A stretch of 64,000 bases of DNA from Nemertoderma westbladi (GCA_032718475.1 JAUCBJ010009147.1:1-64000); one strand, 5' to 3'; shown: positions 1 through 11,324, numbered from the stretch's first letter. Program-made: numbers and translations. Notes: a model not told the origin generated them from the letters alone.

Positions 1-17
1 ATAAACTGCCGGCAGCT

Positions 18-431
18 GGTCCGTCTAAACACCCAAATTACGCAAAATTGACCAAATCATACCAAATCTGCAAATCACACAAAAAAATTATAATTTTTAT
101 TTTTTTCAAAATGTTTATTGTTTGGGTTCCTTAGGCCTATGCAGTTATGGTATGGCTACCACTGTAACTTGCTGACCTGCTCATTTTGGTACCTACTTAC
201 AGTGACTTATCTTTTTTTTTTATGATTTGGTGGTGTGATTTGTCAGTTTGTTGTGATTTGGTATCATTCTGCATTCAGTATGATTTGGTTTGGCCAGTTG
301 GCAGTTTGGTGTGATTTGGTTTTGGGATTAGGCCTATTTTTTGTTATTTGGTTTGTGATTTGGTGTGATTTACTGTGATTTGGTTCATGGCTTGTGATTT
401 GTTGTGATTTGGGTTTTTAGACGGCTGGACC
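18..431. mobile_element. Foldback/MITE-like element with decamer-repeat arms
   Basis: The left end (18-40, GGTCCGTCTAAACACCC then AAATTA) is the imperfect reverse complement of the right end (404-431, TGATTTGGG, TTTTTAGACGG, CTGGACC). The right arm from about 200 to 420 is a degenerate tandem array of TGTGATTTGG. The left arm (about 45-90) carries the complement (CCAAATCA, CAAATCACAC). There is no coding potential. This looks like a non-autonomous foldback element whose subterminal regions expanded as short tandem repeats. No clear target-site duplication was seen, so the family is unassigned. Confidence 0.5.
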
Positions 432-1789
432 TGGACGGACCGGACCCCAAACTGCAGATCTAGCCTATATCCTGATATCTGTCAGTCTGTATAAACTGTA
501 CCGGTCAGCACATGCCAGTCTGTCAGTACAGTACCGGTACCTACCGCTACCGGTAGGTCTATCTCTGTCTGTCTGTATCTGATGAACTGTCAGACTGTTT
601 AGAGCTTACCCTTACAGCCTTACGCTTAGCCTGTCAGCCTGTTAGCACTTAGTCCTACTTCTGTACCCTACTTCCTGACTTCCTACAGTCAGACCAGACA
701 GTCAACAGCCTGACAATGAACAGCTCAGCTCAGCAGCTCCCACTGCCTGAGCCTGACCAGCTGACTGTCGTATCGTACCGTACCACTGTCTGACTGTTCA
801 CTGTTAGACTGTCTGACTGTGTCACTGTGACTGTACTGCTGTACCAGCATGCAACTGTCAGACTGTTCAATCAGACTTTCAGTCAGTCAGTCAGTACAGC
901 ATACTAGCATTGGCGCCTGGCAGCCTGGCCCTGCACCCTGTGCCCTGGCAGTCCCGTCTGGGTTAATGGAGTAAGGCAGGCAGTCTGCTGTCTACGGACT
1001 ACAGGTCCTGGCTCTGGCATCTGGCGAACCGACCGCTGGCAGGCTGGACCGTACACGTCCTGAACTGACTGACTGACAGACTGACGTAGGCCTACAGCCG
1101 TACTGTAACTGCAGTACTGCATACTGTACTGTAATTAATACTGTACAGAGCTGCCGGGGCAGTAGGCAGGTAGGCTGTATGCCAGTATGCAGTATGTATA
1201 TCCTCCTGACTGCCTGATATCTGTGCTGCTGTCTGGCTGTGCTGTACCGGTACCGGCCAAGCTGCTAGCCGACTGCAGACTGGTATGTGGTATGTATGTG
1301 GTATGGTACAGTGGTAGGCCTACTGATGTTCTAGCAACGGCTGAACTGGCTGTGGAATCAATATATTCCAGCAATCATGTACTTTAATACTGTAGCTGTA
1401 TTTTCTGATTGTCATAGTCTGATAGTGGATAGTGTAGTGTAGAGGCTAATTTCTGTATGAATGAATGAATTAATAATTCGTTTAATTTCCTGTACATAAT
1501 GGAGGAATGTAAATAGGAAAATTGCCGTTAATCACAAACACAGATTACAGAAAACTTTATAATTACAGAAATAATACGTTAAAATTACTTTAAAAAGAGG
1601 CTTAAATGAATTTACTGTAGTTAGGGCCATTCATCAGTTCAGTTCAGATACACATCATTAACCTACAGACCTATGTAATAAATATTTGCATTGGATTTCG
1701 ACAGAAGAGCTATCAGCTGGCTACACTAATTTATATTACAAACACACAGTTAGTGAGAGAGTAATACAGTAGTAAAACTAATAACTGAT
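432..1789. other. Non-coding, low-complexity CTGTC/TACCGGTA-rich stretch
   Basis: No gene was recognised. To about 1,380 the DNA is dominated by short recurring words (CTGTCAG, CTGACTG, TACCGGTACC, AGGCCTA), so the small open frames here are compositional. After 1,380 it becomes AT-rich. Similar TACCGGTA clusters recur at 12.5-12.8 kb and 16.8 kb and seem to be a general feature of this genome. Confidence 0.6.
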
Positions 1790-1980
1790 TAATGTTTGCT
1801 TACTGTCTGGGTTGTAGAGTGAGTGATTATAACTTGGCAGAGGAAGTAATTCCTTGTTGGCCCTTCCTATTGTATTAAATAGCATTACACTAAGGTCATC
1901 TCTGTGGACGCTCATATCCATTCACCTGGATGCCACAGTACAGTAAACTAAAGTAAATTTCCTCAACAATGTTTGCCTCG

Positions 1981-2782
1981 GCCCGATAAGGAACCGATTT
2001 TTTATTTTAAATAAAAGAGACAACGAGAATTAGTATAGAACTAATAATTATGTAAAAATACAATCATATTTCATACAATAATTATTAATAAATTTGATCT
2101 ATTATTAGTTGCTCAATTCTAGAACAAAATCGACCTGCAACTAGTGAAGACCTCGTTTTGGAATTTCGAAACCACGCTGGTGCGATGTGCGATATCGTGT
2201 TTAGTTAATAAATTGAAAACTCCATCAGTTCTCATGTGCAACCAGTAATAAGAAATCGCGATAAATGTAATTAAAGAAAAATTATTCTAGAAAAATTTTC
2301 CTCAAAAAGTATGAAGTCTTGGCATTGGTGACGCGAAACTAGGCTAGTGAGATTCAGAATATTGCGTTTAATATAAAAATCAAAAACGCTATCGAATTCC
2401 GTAAAGGCGTTAATAAAATACTGCAACTTTTTTGAAATTTGTAAAATTCTAGAACTAGAAAAAATTAATTTTTGAACGGCGCTGTTTGGGGTTTCGAAAC
2501 ATGGATAGGCTGAAAGAGGACATCGAATTAAGTTGAAAAATGAAAACCCCATCGAATTTGGACAAAGCGTTCCGGAGTTATAGCGGATCGAAAAAAATTT
2601 ACCCCCCCCCCCCAGTCGCCAAAAATTAACAGTAATTTAAAATTTTGCAAAAAAAATATTTTGCGTTATTTTTGATGGCGAATCGATTGGCAGTACTGGC
2701 TACGAAAAATTTTTTTTTGAAATTTTTGGTCAGAAAAAAAAACATGGAAAAAGTATATTTTTAAAAAGATTTGATGTCTTTG
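1981..2782. other. AT-rich non-coding DNA with degenerate direct repeats and a poly-C run
   Basis: No gene was recognised. Related phrases such as GGAATTTCGAAACC, TGAAAAC(T/C)CCATC and TTCTAGAAC recur between about 2,110 and 2,620, which suggests two or three decayed copies of a roughly 150-250 bp unit. A run of 12 C lies at 2602-2613. Confidence 0.35.
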
Positions 2783-3106
2783 CCTATGGTCAGAGAATGA
2801 TCCAACTCTGTACTTGGCAATCGCTCAAATCCATTCAGCTGAATGGCACAGTAGAGTAAACTAACGTAAATTCCCTATACAATGTTCTGAAGGGGAGACT
2901 GACAGAGAGTAATCCAACAATAAAACATGTTGCAATAATGTTGGCATTAATGTAGCCAACACACTGTGTACTTAACAGTCATTCAGCTTACATTAGCAGA
3001 GTGAGATATTCCCATAGATGGCATTGGGAAGAGTAATTCAGCTGAGGCGATAATAGATTTCAAACTAAACCAACCACCAGTCAATGTTTGCTTTGACAGA
3101 GAGTGC

Positions 3107-3276
3107 AGGGCCTAAACAAACAGTATGGGTGTACTAAGTATAATAATCTTGGCAACCTCATCGATTTATTACTAAGCCTTGTGTAGAAATGCATTACATA
3201 AGCCATTTTTCATCAGGACACCAGCTGTCATTGGTGTTATTTTACCATTGCGCCTATGGCGTTTTTTTTGTTTATG
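3107..3276 (+). repeat. Solo copy of the 60.0/63.3-kb foldback-arm family
   Basis: The stretch from GCAGGGCCTAAACAAACAG through TAAGCCATTTTTCATCA to TTTACCATTGCGCCTATGGC matches the terminal part of the right arm of the large foldback element at 63,190-63,340. It also matches the reverse complement of its left arm at 60,022-60,190. The match is imperfect, with scattered substitutions and small indels. It is a third, solo copy of the same family 57 kb away in the window. Confidence 0.65.
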
Positions 3277-4165
3277 TCTATTTTTCGAGCCCACGGCTCA
3301 TGGACGAAATAGCGGAACATACCAAGGACCTTAGAATCGCGGTATCTAGCCGCTGTGAAATTTTCATCAAAATCGTTAGAGTAGTTCTGGCTGTAGGTCA
3401 GTCAGTCAATCAATCAATCAGTCAGCCAGCCACGAGCAATTCTTACAGTAATGAACCTCTCGGTTCCTAACTAGAGACGGCGTCAAGACGCCGTTAAGCA
3501 AGTCGGAAGTCATCAATCAAATATAAATTCCCTCAACAATGTTTACCTATGGTCAGAATGGAAGGGCTATTTACCTATGGTCAGAGAGAGATCCCACTCT
3601 GTAATTTGGCAATTGCTCAAATTCATTCAGTTGAATGGCACAGTAGAGTGAACTAAACTAAATTCCCTCAACAATGTTTGGCTATGGTCTGAAAGAACTA
3701 ACAGTCATTCAGCTTGCACAATGTCAATCACCTACAGTATAAAACATTTAGAATGCCACAGTGTGTATCCTGATACAGATAATAAGCAGTGATATATATA
3801 TTTCAAACTATAATGTTAGTGTTAGCCTTACACAGTATCAGTATGAGGCTGAGTAAACATTCCACCTTATAAGCATACTGCCTCCACAGAATTAATGTTG
3901 GCCGAAAGATTTAAAAATAAAACAATTATTATTATAAATACAGTGCAATCCAATAGTACCCAACACACTGTGTAACTAACAGTCAATCAGCTTACACGTC
4001 AATTAACATAGAAGAGAGAGTAACCTTGTAGATCGCCATAGAAAGCATTGGGAAGAGTTATTCAGCTGAGGCTGTAATAGCCGGCTAACCCAGTGAATGA
4101 TTATAAAGTTGGCACTGTATGTACTTCCTTGTTAGGTGGCGAACCTCTCGGTTCCTAATTATGCA

Positions 4166-5308
4166 GGCAACAAAGTGATAATTGTGTGCTGGCCAGTTGT
4201 TGGATAGAAGCTATATTCCCATTAATTTATCAAATTTAGGTTCCTGAGAGGTCATTACAGGATGGGTTTTCGGTCGCAAGTACAAATTGAATTTACGGCA
4301 CCCTAAAGTCTTTCTAAAAAACATTCATTCAAATAATACATGAAACATAATTAGTGAAACAAGATTAATGCTTGACAAGATTGATTATTTTAATAACATA
4401 ATACAATATCAGATTAACAATTAATATAAGAGAAACTGCACTGTAGCATCTCTGTGTATATGCAGTTTCATTATAATGACCTAAAGAAGCCCTGTTGGGA
4501 GAAAGCTTGTAATAACATTTGTTATTCATTTCATTAGTCACCTCAGGTCAACCCGTACTACCTTAACTGTTTAATTAATATGATAACTATGTTGACGAGA
4601 GCGCGAGAATTCCTTCTTAAAAACCAAGAAAGGCTTTCGACTTTCAAGTACGATAGAACGGCTACAATCTTGTGTTGTTTTAGCTTAATAGAGATATTAA
4701 AATATCCCCTGCCGCTGGCGTTTATATTTGAGCATATTTTAAATGTTTGCCTCATATTCAATTGATGTGTACCGCCTTCTGGCAAAGCGGCACCCAGTTT
4801 AAACTATCAATCACAGCTAGCTAGTGAGTAGCGACCCACGGACGGCGCCCTTCAAACAAACAGGTGCAGAGTCGGAAAGAACTGTCACGTGCTTTGCTTG
4901 GCTTGTGGTACCATTTGATTACATAATCGATTTTGGCAGACTGGGCGGTCGCTCTGACCATATGCATTGCGCACCAACAATGCCTAAAACATCTATGGGA
5001 ACAGCCAATTAGTGCGCTTGAATCATTTATCTTTATTCCTGCCTCTATCGTTATTCTTTACTTTGTATAACACAATTTACAGTGCGGCAAAGAAGGGCTG
5101 GTTGACCATTGAAATGCATTGGTAAAGGAATTCGGCGTTCACATTCCTAAGGCCCTGTGGGCTAAACAAATTTAAACAGTACAGTTTTAGCACTATACAT
5201 TAATATAGATAGGGCAACAGACAAACTGTCTATGACACAAATACCAACACATTCCGATAGCCCGCAAAAATGGCGTCTCTAAAGAGTCCAAATATAAATT
5301 AATAAAAT
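4166..5308. other. Non-coding stretch, nothing recognised
   Basis: The stretch is AT-rich with no homology I recognise and only short, compositionally unremarkable open frames. No RNA gene or promoter signature was seen. Confidence 0.4.
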
Positions 5309-5738
5309 CCTCTATGAAACAATAAAAATACCTACAAAAAATACTGCTGTATTAAATATTAGTTACTGCAGTAACATATAACAATTACTGCAGTAACAAA
5401 TATTTATTACTGCAGTAACAAATATTTATTACTGCAGTAACAAATATTTATTACTGCAGTAATAAATATTTATTACTGCAGTAATCAATATTAATAAATA
5501 ATTGAATAAAAATTTATACTGCAGTAATCAATATTAATAAATAATTGAATAAAAATTTATACTGCAGTAATCAATATTAATAAATAATTGAATAAAAATT
5601 TCTACTACAGTAACAGATTATTTGTTACTGCAGAAAAAGAAAATTTTTTATTACTGCAGTAAGTTTAATTCTTACTTTCAGTAACAAATATTTATTACTG
5701 CAGTATTTTTTGGAGGCATCTTTATTGTTTCATAGAGG
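5309..5738. mobile_element. Foldback element built of TTACTGCAGTAA palindromic units
   Basis: The ends are inverted: CCTCTATGAAACAATAAA at 5309 and its reverse complement ending CATAGAGG at 5738. The next ~20 bp on each side (AAAAAATACTGC) are also complementary. The interior is made of copies of a self-complementary unit around TTACTGCAGTAA separated by AAATATTTA. From about 5,481 to 5,600 it changes to three near-identical ~43-bp units containing TACTGCAGTAATCAATATTA. No coding capacity is present. This is probably a MITE with an internally amplified palindromic minisatellite. Confidence 0.6.
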
Positions 5739-5890
5739 TTTTTATTGCTTATATTTTACCCTATAGTCAAAGTCAATACCATAGCCAGCTCCAGCAGGAC
5801 TGTATGAAATGACTGACAGTACTACTTTGAAATCTTTGAGGACACTTTGTCATTTTCTTGGACCACTTTTAGAAATTTGAGACACTTTTA

Positions 5891-5915
5891 GTTCTTTGAG
5901 AAAATCTCAAAGAAC
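5891..5915. repeat. 25-bp near-perfect hairpin
   Basis: GTTCTTTGAGA, AAA, TCTCAAAGAAC: 11-bp perfect arms with a 3-nt loop, just upstream of the truncated 5' edge of the Ty3/gypsy element. Its function is unknown. Confidence 0.6.
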
Positions 5916-5942
5916 AGATGCACTTTGAGACCCCGACTGTAT

Positions 5943-6308
5943 CTACGGGATTTTGCGGGAACGACCATCCCTATTTTAGGTGCCGTTTGGTTAAACATTG
6001 AAGCGGGAGGGCGTACAGCGTTGGTTCGTGCTTTAGTTGCCAAAGAGTTAGAGTGTAATTCTGGAATTATTTTGGGCTTGAGAACATTAGGTGCATTACG
6101 TGTACATATTAACTGCAGTGAGAGAAAAGTATTTCAGGAAGCAGTAATTCAATTAGAAGAGACAGAACCTATTATTGCCCAGGAAATTAATTCACCACCT
6201 TTACTTAGTAATACAAACCCATTTTCACCCAATTTTGTTAATTCTCCATCAACAAACGCTAAAGTAGTTGCGCACGGGATTTTGCGGGAACGACCATCCC
6301 TATTTTAG
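5943..6308 (+). pseudogene. First copy of the duplicated protease-tail segment (pol fragment)
   Basis: It encodes LRDFAGTTIPILGAVWLNIE and, further on, GIILGLRTLGALRVHIN. These resemble the C-terminal half of a retropepsin-like protease, where the hydrophobic-hydrophobic-G signature precedes the last strands. The catalytic DTG region is missing. This copy runs into the second copy in a different frame and terminates at 6308. It is therefore a broken duplicate and not a separate gene. Confidence 0.75.
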
Positions 6309-6602
6309 GTGCCGTTTGGTTAAACATTGAAGCGGGAGGGCGTACAGCGTTGGTTCGTGCTTTAGTTGCCAAAGAGTTAGAGTGTAATTCTGGAATTATT
6401 TTGGGCTTGAGAACATTAGGTGCATTACGTGTACATATTAACTGCAGTGAGAGAAAAGTATTTCAGGAAGCAGTAAGTCAATTAGAAGAGACAGAACCTA
6501 TTATTGCCCAGGAAATTAATTCACCACCTTTACTTAGTAATACAAACCCCTTTTCACCCAATTATGTTAATTCTCCATCAACAAACGCTAAAGTAGTTGC
6601 AC
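5945..6602 (+). repeat. 329-bp tandem duplication at the truncated 5' end of the retrotransposon
   Basis: Positions 5945-6273 and 6274-6602 are nearly identical direct copies, beginning ACGGGATTTTGCGGGAACGA. Only a few substitutions separate them. The period of 329 is not a multiple of three, so the duplication shifts frame and splits the upstream reading frame from the main pol frame. Confidence 0.9.
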
Positions 6603-9600
6603 AAGGAAATAGTGAGCCTAATACAAGCACGAGCATTGAACATAAAAATAATACTACCAAGCATTTACACGTCTTCCGTGTTGTCGCCGATCGAAATATT
6701 TTAATTCCACCAAACCACGAAGCTATAGTACATGGTCGACCAGTTGGTGTGGCATTAGAATGTAGGCCTAAGTCTAAGTCTAATGTAGTGGTAGGCTTAT
6801 TTGAACCGAATGCAACTGGCTTAGGTAAGAATGGCTTAATAGGAGCTCGTACACTAAATACAGTAGACCAGGGTCTTATTTTGTGTCGCATTATGAATCC
6901 CAATAATAAGCGAATAATTCTTCAAAAGAATAGTCGAATAGGTGATCTTGAGCCACATACTGAAATAATAAATACTGCTACACCGAATGTAAATAAATTA
7001 GACTCACCAACTGACCCTGATGCGGACATAATATCTAAATTCCCTACTTTAGAAGACGACACACACACTAGAGCTTTACATGACGTCCTACTTAAGCACT
7101 ACAATGTAATATCTAATAACGATTACGATGTAGGATATTGTGACTTAATTTCGCATGAAATTGATGCTGATGGGCCTCCCATTCGTCAGAGACCGTACCG
7201 TATACCATACAAACACCGTGATTTCGTTGATGAAACCATTAAGACGATGATTAAAGAAAACGTGATTGAAGAAAGCTCTAGCCCATGGGCGAGTCCAGTA
7301 GTAATTGCACAAAAACCCGATGGAGGATTGCGATTTTGTGTTGACTACAGACGGCTAAACGCTCAAACTCGTATTCCTTTACACCCTTTGCCTAGAATAG
7401 ATGAAGTGATTGATCAATTAGGTGGTAATGCATATTTTACCACTCTTGACTTAACGTGCGGTTATTGGCATGTTCCAATAGCTGACAAAGATCGTGATAA
7501 AACTAGTTTCATCACAAACAGCGGCCAATGGAATTTCCGTCGCATGCCTTTTGGTTTGGCAGGAGCACCCAGTACATTTCAACGACTAATGTCAAAAGTT
7601 ATAGGTAGATTAAGTAATAAAATTTGCCTCGTTTACTTAGATGACGTCATTATTTATTCGGAAACATTTGAACAACATTTACATGACATTGATAGTGTAC
7701 TAGAGTGTATCGAAGCTGCAGGTTTAAAGCTAAAGCTACGAAAATGTACGTTTGCTGCAGAAAAGGTTACATATTTAGGTCATGAAATAACTGCGCAGGG
7801 AATAAAACCAGCTGTTAGGAATCTACGAGCAGTAAGTGAGTTTCCACGGCCAACCGCAATAACTCAGGTTCGTCAATTTTTAGGACTTGCTTCATTTTAC
7901 CGTAAGTTCATAAAGGATTTTGCGAAAATAGCTTCGCCGTTAGCACAGCTGTTACAGAAAAATGTAGTATTCAGTTGGACAGCTGATAAGGAACAAGCAT
8001 TTCAGACATTAAAAACGAAATTAACGAATCCACCTGTACTTGGTTTTCCTATTCTACCATCTACTGACTCAGAACCTTACTGTATTTCGACTTATCGGTT
8101 GATGACAGACGCCTCTATAGTTGGCTTAGGCGCTGTTCTAGAACAATTTCAAGGTGGTAAATATGTAGTTATAGGCTACGCAAGTAGATCTGTAAAACCA
8201 GCCGAGAAGAATTACAATATTACTGAATTGGAGGGTCTTGGAGTTGTCTGGGGTGTACATTACTTCAGACACTACTTGATTGGTACGAAATTCAAAATTA
8301 TCACTGATCATTCTGCTTTGAAGCACATATTAGCAGTAAAAGAACCAACCGGACGGATAGCGCGATGGTGCTTAGCCTTGCAGCAGTACGATTTTGAAGT
8401 TGAACACCGGCCTGGAAAGCATCAATTTGCCCCCGATGCTTTGAGCAGAAATCCAGTATCAGCTTTTCAACCAGATAGCGACATCGATAACATACAAGTA
8501 GGTCCGGATATAAATATCATAAATAACAGGGAAATTATAAAACCTGACTCTAACCCCATTACTGTAAATGTTATACGTGCTGGGCATGAAACTGAAAGGC
8601 GACCAAAGGAAAACAATAATTGTAAGAGTGCATGGCTATTAGCAATCGCAACCGATCCCACATTGGAAGCAATCCAGCGCGTGAAACTCAACGAGCAAGG
8701 TCCAGCATTGTCTGATATTAATTTCGTAGCTTTGAAGCGCTTAGCTACTTTAGTCTCTATTGACCAGTTAGGTTTTATGTACTATATTGGGCGTCGAGGT
8801 GAGGAAAATCTACAAGTAGTACCTAAACAGTTTCAGCAAGAAATAATTCGCACTTTTCACGATCAACCGTGTGATGGACATTATGCGTTTAATAAAACTT
8901 ATTATAAGGTTAGAAACAAATATTGGTGGATTACGATGCGAAAAGATATATTTAAGCACTGTCAAACTTGCTTACCGTGTCAGTTGGCCAAAAGACCGCG
9001 ATTAAAAATTGTGTCTCCACTGCACCCATTACCAGTAGTAGGAAACCCTTTTGATAGGTGTGAACTAGATCTACTTGGACCCTTTCATTCTTCTGCTTCC
9101 GGTAACCGTTTTATTTTACTGTTTACCGATAGTTTAACTAAGTGGCCGGAGGGCGTGGCAACCGCTAACAAAAGTACAAATACAGTAGCTAAGGCATTTA
9201 TAGACTTGGTGGTCAGTCGCCACGGTGCACCACGCGTATTACTTACCGACCAGGATTCGAATTTTTTATCTCGAATGTTCCAAAGTGTCACGCAAATGCT
9301 TGGAGTTGACCAAAAATCCGCAGTGATTTATCATCCACAAACCTTAGGGTTGGTAGAGCGATTAAATCAAACTCTAGTAACCATGCTGTCTATCTATACC
9401 GATTCTGACCAATTACACTGGGATGAGTGTCTCCCAGCTGTACTTTTTGCGTATCGCACTTCTATACATTCAACTGTCAATCAAACTCCATTTTTCCTTA
9501 CCTACGGTCGTGAAGCAACATTACCTTCAGACGCTGTTTTACTTAAAGCAACCGACAATGCTAGTTTAGATGACTATACTAGACGACTAGCGAAAACAGT

Positions 9601-10030
9601 TTTGATCAGTAGGAAAAATGCAGAGTCATTACAAAAACAAGCTCAATCTAGATTCATTCGGAATTATAATAACAGTCACAACATAGTTGTACCGCAATAT
9701 AAAGTAGGAAACTACGTATTCACAGAAGAAAGGGAATGTCCCGTTGGCTTGTCACGAAAGCTCAGAGCAAAATATCTTGGGCCTTACAGGGTACAGGCAA
9801 TTGAAGGCGAAAATTTACGATTAACTAGGCCAGGTCGTAAAAGTGTAAGCACCCTTATTCACCCCAACATGGTAAAACCTGCGCGTTTACGCTACAGTCT
9901 GTCTGATACCAGCCCCGCTATTGAAACAGATGACAACCCAAACATTATAACAAACTATCTAAGCCCACAAGGAAATTCTACAGTTTCTAGTGTGGAATTA
10001 TCTCTAGTAGACGAAAGTGAATTATCATGA
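6275..10030 (+). CDS. pol: Ty3/gypsy Pol polyprotein (protease tail, RT, RNase H, integrase)
   Basis: The frame is open from 6263. There is no credible ATG start because the element is 5'-truncated. Residues are counted here from 6350. The reverse transcriptase carries the YRIPYKHRDFVDETI entry, SPWASPVV, DGGLRFCVDYRRLN, LDLTCGYWHVP, FGLAGAPSTFQ and the YLDD catalytic box (about 429-432). RNase H follows with TDAS (D at about 587), an ELE-containing helix and TDHSAL. The integrase has an HHCC zinc-binding region (about 837-876, ending CQTCLPC) and a catalytic core with D907, D967 and E1003, which is the D,D-35-E spacing. After it comes a C-terminal region with the KVGNYVF and LGPY module typical of gypsy integrases. 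All catalytic residues I can place are present. It would copy element RNA and insert the DNA, but gag and an active protease are missing, so autonomy is unlikely. Confidence 0.92.
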   Translation, partial: RDFAGTTIPILGAVWLNIEAGGRTALVRALVAKELECNSGIILGLRTLGALRVHINCSERKVFQEAVSQLEETEPIIAQEINSPPLLSNTNPFSPNYVNSPSTNAKVVAQGNSEPNTSTSIEHKNNTTKHLHVFRVVADRNILIPPNHEAIVHGRPVGVALECRPKSKSNVVVGLFEPNATGLGKNGLIGARTLNTVDQGLILCRIMNPNNKRIILQKNSRIGDLEPHTEIINTATPNVNKLDSPTDPDADIISKFPTLEDDTHTRALHDVLLKHYNVISNNDYDVGYCDLISHEIDADGPPIRQRPYRIPYKHRDFVDETIKTMIKENVIEESSSPWASPVVIAQKPDGGLRFCVDYRRLNAQTRIPLHPLPRIDEVIDQLGGNAYFTTLDLTCGYWHVPIADKDRDKTSFITNSGQWNFRRMPFGLAGAPSTFQRLMSKVIGRLSNKICLVYLDDVIIYSETFEQHLHDIDSVLECIEAAGLKLKLRKCTFAAEKVTYLGHEITAQGIKPAVRNLRAVSEFPRPTAITQVRQFLGLASFYRKFIKDFAKIASPLAQLLQKNVVFSWTADKEQAFQTLKTKLTNPPVLGFPILPSTDSEPYCISTYRLMTDASIVGLGAVLEQFQGGKYVVIGYASRSVKPAEKNYNITELEGLGVVWGVHYFRHYLIGTKFKIITDHSALKHILAVKEPTGRIARWCLALQQYDFEVEHRPGKHQFAPDALSRNPVSAFQPDSDIDNIQVGPDINIINNREIIKPDSNPITVNVIRAGHETERRPKENNNCKSAWLLAIATDPTLEAIQRVKLNEQGPALSDINFVALKRLATLVSIDQLGFMYYIGRRGEENLQVVPKQFQQEIIRTFHDQPCDGHYAFNKTYYKVRNKYWWITMRKDIFKHCQTCLPCQLAKRPRLKIVSPLHPLPVVGNPFDRCELDLLGPFHSSASGNRFILLFTDSLTKWPEGVATANKSTNTVAKAFIDLVVSRHGAPRVLLTDQDSNFLSRMFQSVTQMLGVDQKSAVIYHPQTLGLVERLNQTLVTMLSIYTDSDQLHWDECLPAVLFAYRTSIHSTVNQTPFFLTYGREATLPSDAVLLKATDNASLDDYTRRLAKTVLISRKNAESLQKQAQSRFIRNYNNSHNIVVPQYKVGNYVFTEERECPVGLSRKLRAKYLGPYRVQAIEGENLRLTRPGRKSVSTLIHPNMVKPARLRYSLSDTSPAIETDDNPNIITNYLSPQGNSTVSSVELSLVDESELS

Positions 10031-11315
10031 AAATTGAAATGTAACATTTAATAATCATGAGAAACATTGTTATCATTAATCATGTAACCTCGTGTAATCA
10101 TATAATCATTAATCATGTAACCTTAATTTTAATCGTGTACATATTATGTTATTTTATGACTTATAAATGAAGCCAATTGTAAGAAGTTATAAAGGACTCA
10201 TAACTGTGTAATGTTTTAACGTTATACTGTAGAAATATCGGTATTGAAATAGTGAATTAGACCTACACCTACATTAGCCTAGTTGTTATCCGCATGTCAT
10301 TATTTTACATTTATATTCTAGTTGCTCTGAATACCCATTTATCATAAAATAGTGTCACATATTTTCTATTTTAGTTATCCATTAAGTATACTGTGCTACA
10401 GTGCATGATTAATATTATAATACTATTGATATAATGTCATTATACTGTAGTATCGTTTGCAATTGCAAAAATAAATATGTAGGCCTAATTGTAAAGATAA
10501 TTTAAAGATAAATTGTTATAAAGATACTTATTGTACTTATATTACGTAAATTTAATGTTTGAATAAAGTGATTCGTTATTGTGTTTTAAGAGTAATTTAC
10601 CGACCATGTCTTTGAATAAAGTTTTAGTGTTATTTAAAACAATTAGAAATAAAGAGAATAAGAGAACAGTATGTGTCAAACTGTGCAATGAGTATCCAGT
10701 ACAGTAGAGGCGAAAACTCCGTTGTCTTAATTATTGCAATTTTTATGTTATCAAGTTTGATTTAATTTAATCATTTCATTATTTTGCTGTAATTTTCTTA
10801 CAGATATTTGATTGACATTATTTTTGAGTTCTCGGATTTTCAGATGTAGTTATTTCAAAAGCTTATATGTGAAGGTAGTAGACTGTCTGTGAAATAGGCA
10901 AATTCAACGAATTTGTAATTTCATATTTAAATTAAAGGTCGACACAGATTTTTGCCTCAGGATATTTTCCTACAGTATGTCACTTTCTTAATAATAATTG
11001 TAAGTAAATAAGTTTAAATGGTAACTGGAAGTCAAACAATGTATTTATTTTTTTACAACAATTTTATTGACTTTACTTTAATTGACATGTTTTTGATAAT
11101 CATATGTGATGTTAAACATAGTTTACAACTGTGGTTTCGTTACCATAATGTACTATTTACGGCATGTCGAATGTTCTATAGATCCCTATGTAGTTGAAAG
11201 AGCCAACATATATTTTATATTTATTATCTTTCATATGAAAATTAAAATGAATAACAGCAAAATGTCTATAACTGTAAGATAAGAAGTTCTGCAACACGGG
11301 GACGTGTTGATTGAT
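10031..11315 (+). other. Non-coding 3' region of the retrotransposon
   Basis: This is AT-rich DNA between the pol stop and the polypurine tract. Near 10,050-10,135 AATCATGTAACCT-like phrases repeat a few times. No env-like frame or other gene was recognised. Its length (about 1.3 kb) is unusually long for a pol-to-LTR interval. Confidence 0.6.
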
Positions 11316-11324
11316 GGAGGGGAG
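11316..11324 (+). other. Polypurine tract
   Basis: GGAGGGGAG lies immediately before the LTR start TGTCACAAC. It is the expected plus-strand primer site for reverse transcription in LTR elements. Confidence 0.75.

Larger units (their letters stand above)
1790..4165. repeat. Diverged, locally duplicated repeat blocks
   Basis: Several passages recur in the same orientation. A block with CCATTCA, GAATGGCACAGTAGAGTAAACTA and CAACAATGTTT occurs near 1,905-1,975, 2,785-2,885 and 3,570-3,685. A block with AACACACTGTGTA, AACAGTCA and TCAGCTTACA occurs near 2,955 and 3,960. GGGAAGAGTAATTCAGCTGAGG recurs near 3,028 and 4,050. AACCTCTCGGTTCCTAA recurs near 3,455 and 4,142. Spacing of 0.8-1.0 kb suggests old tandem or segmental duplication of a repeat family. 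No coding sequence is supported. A perfect 8-bp-arm hairpin (ACGGCGTC, AA, GACGCCGT) lies at 3477-3494. Confidence 0.5.
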
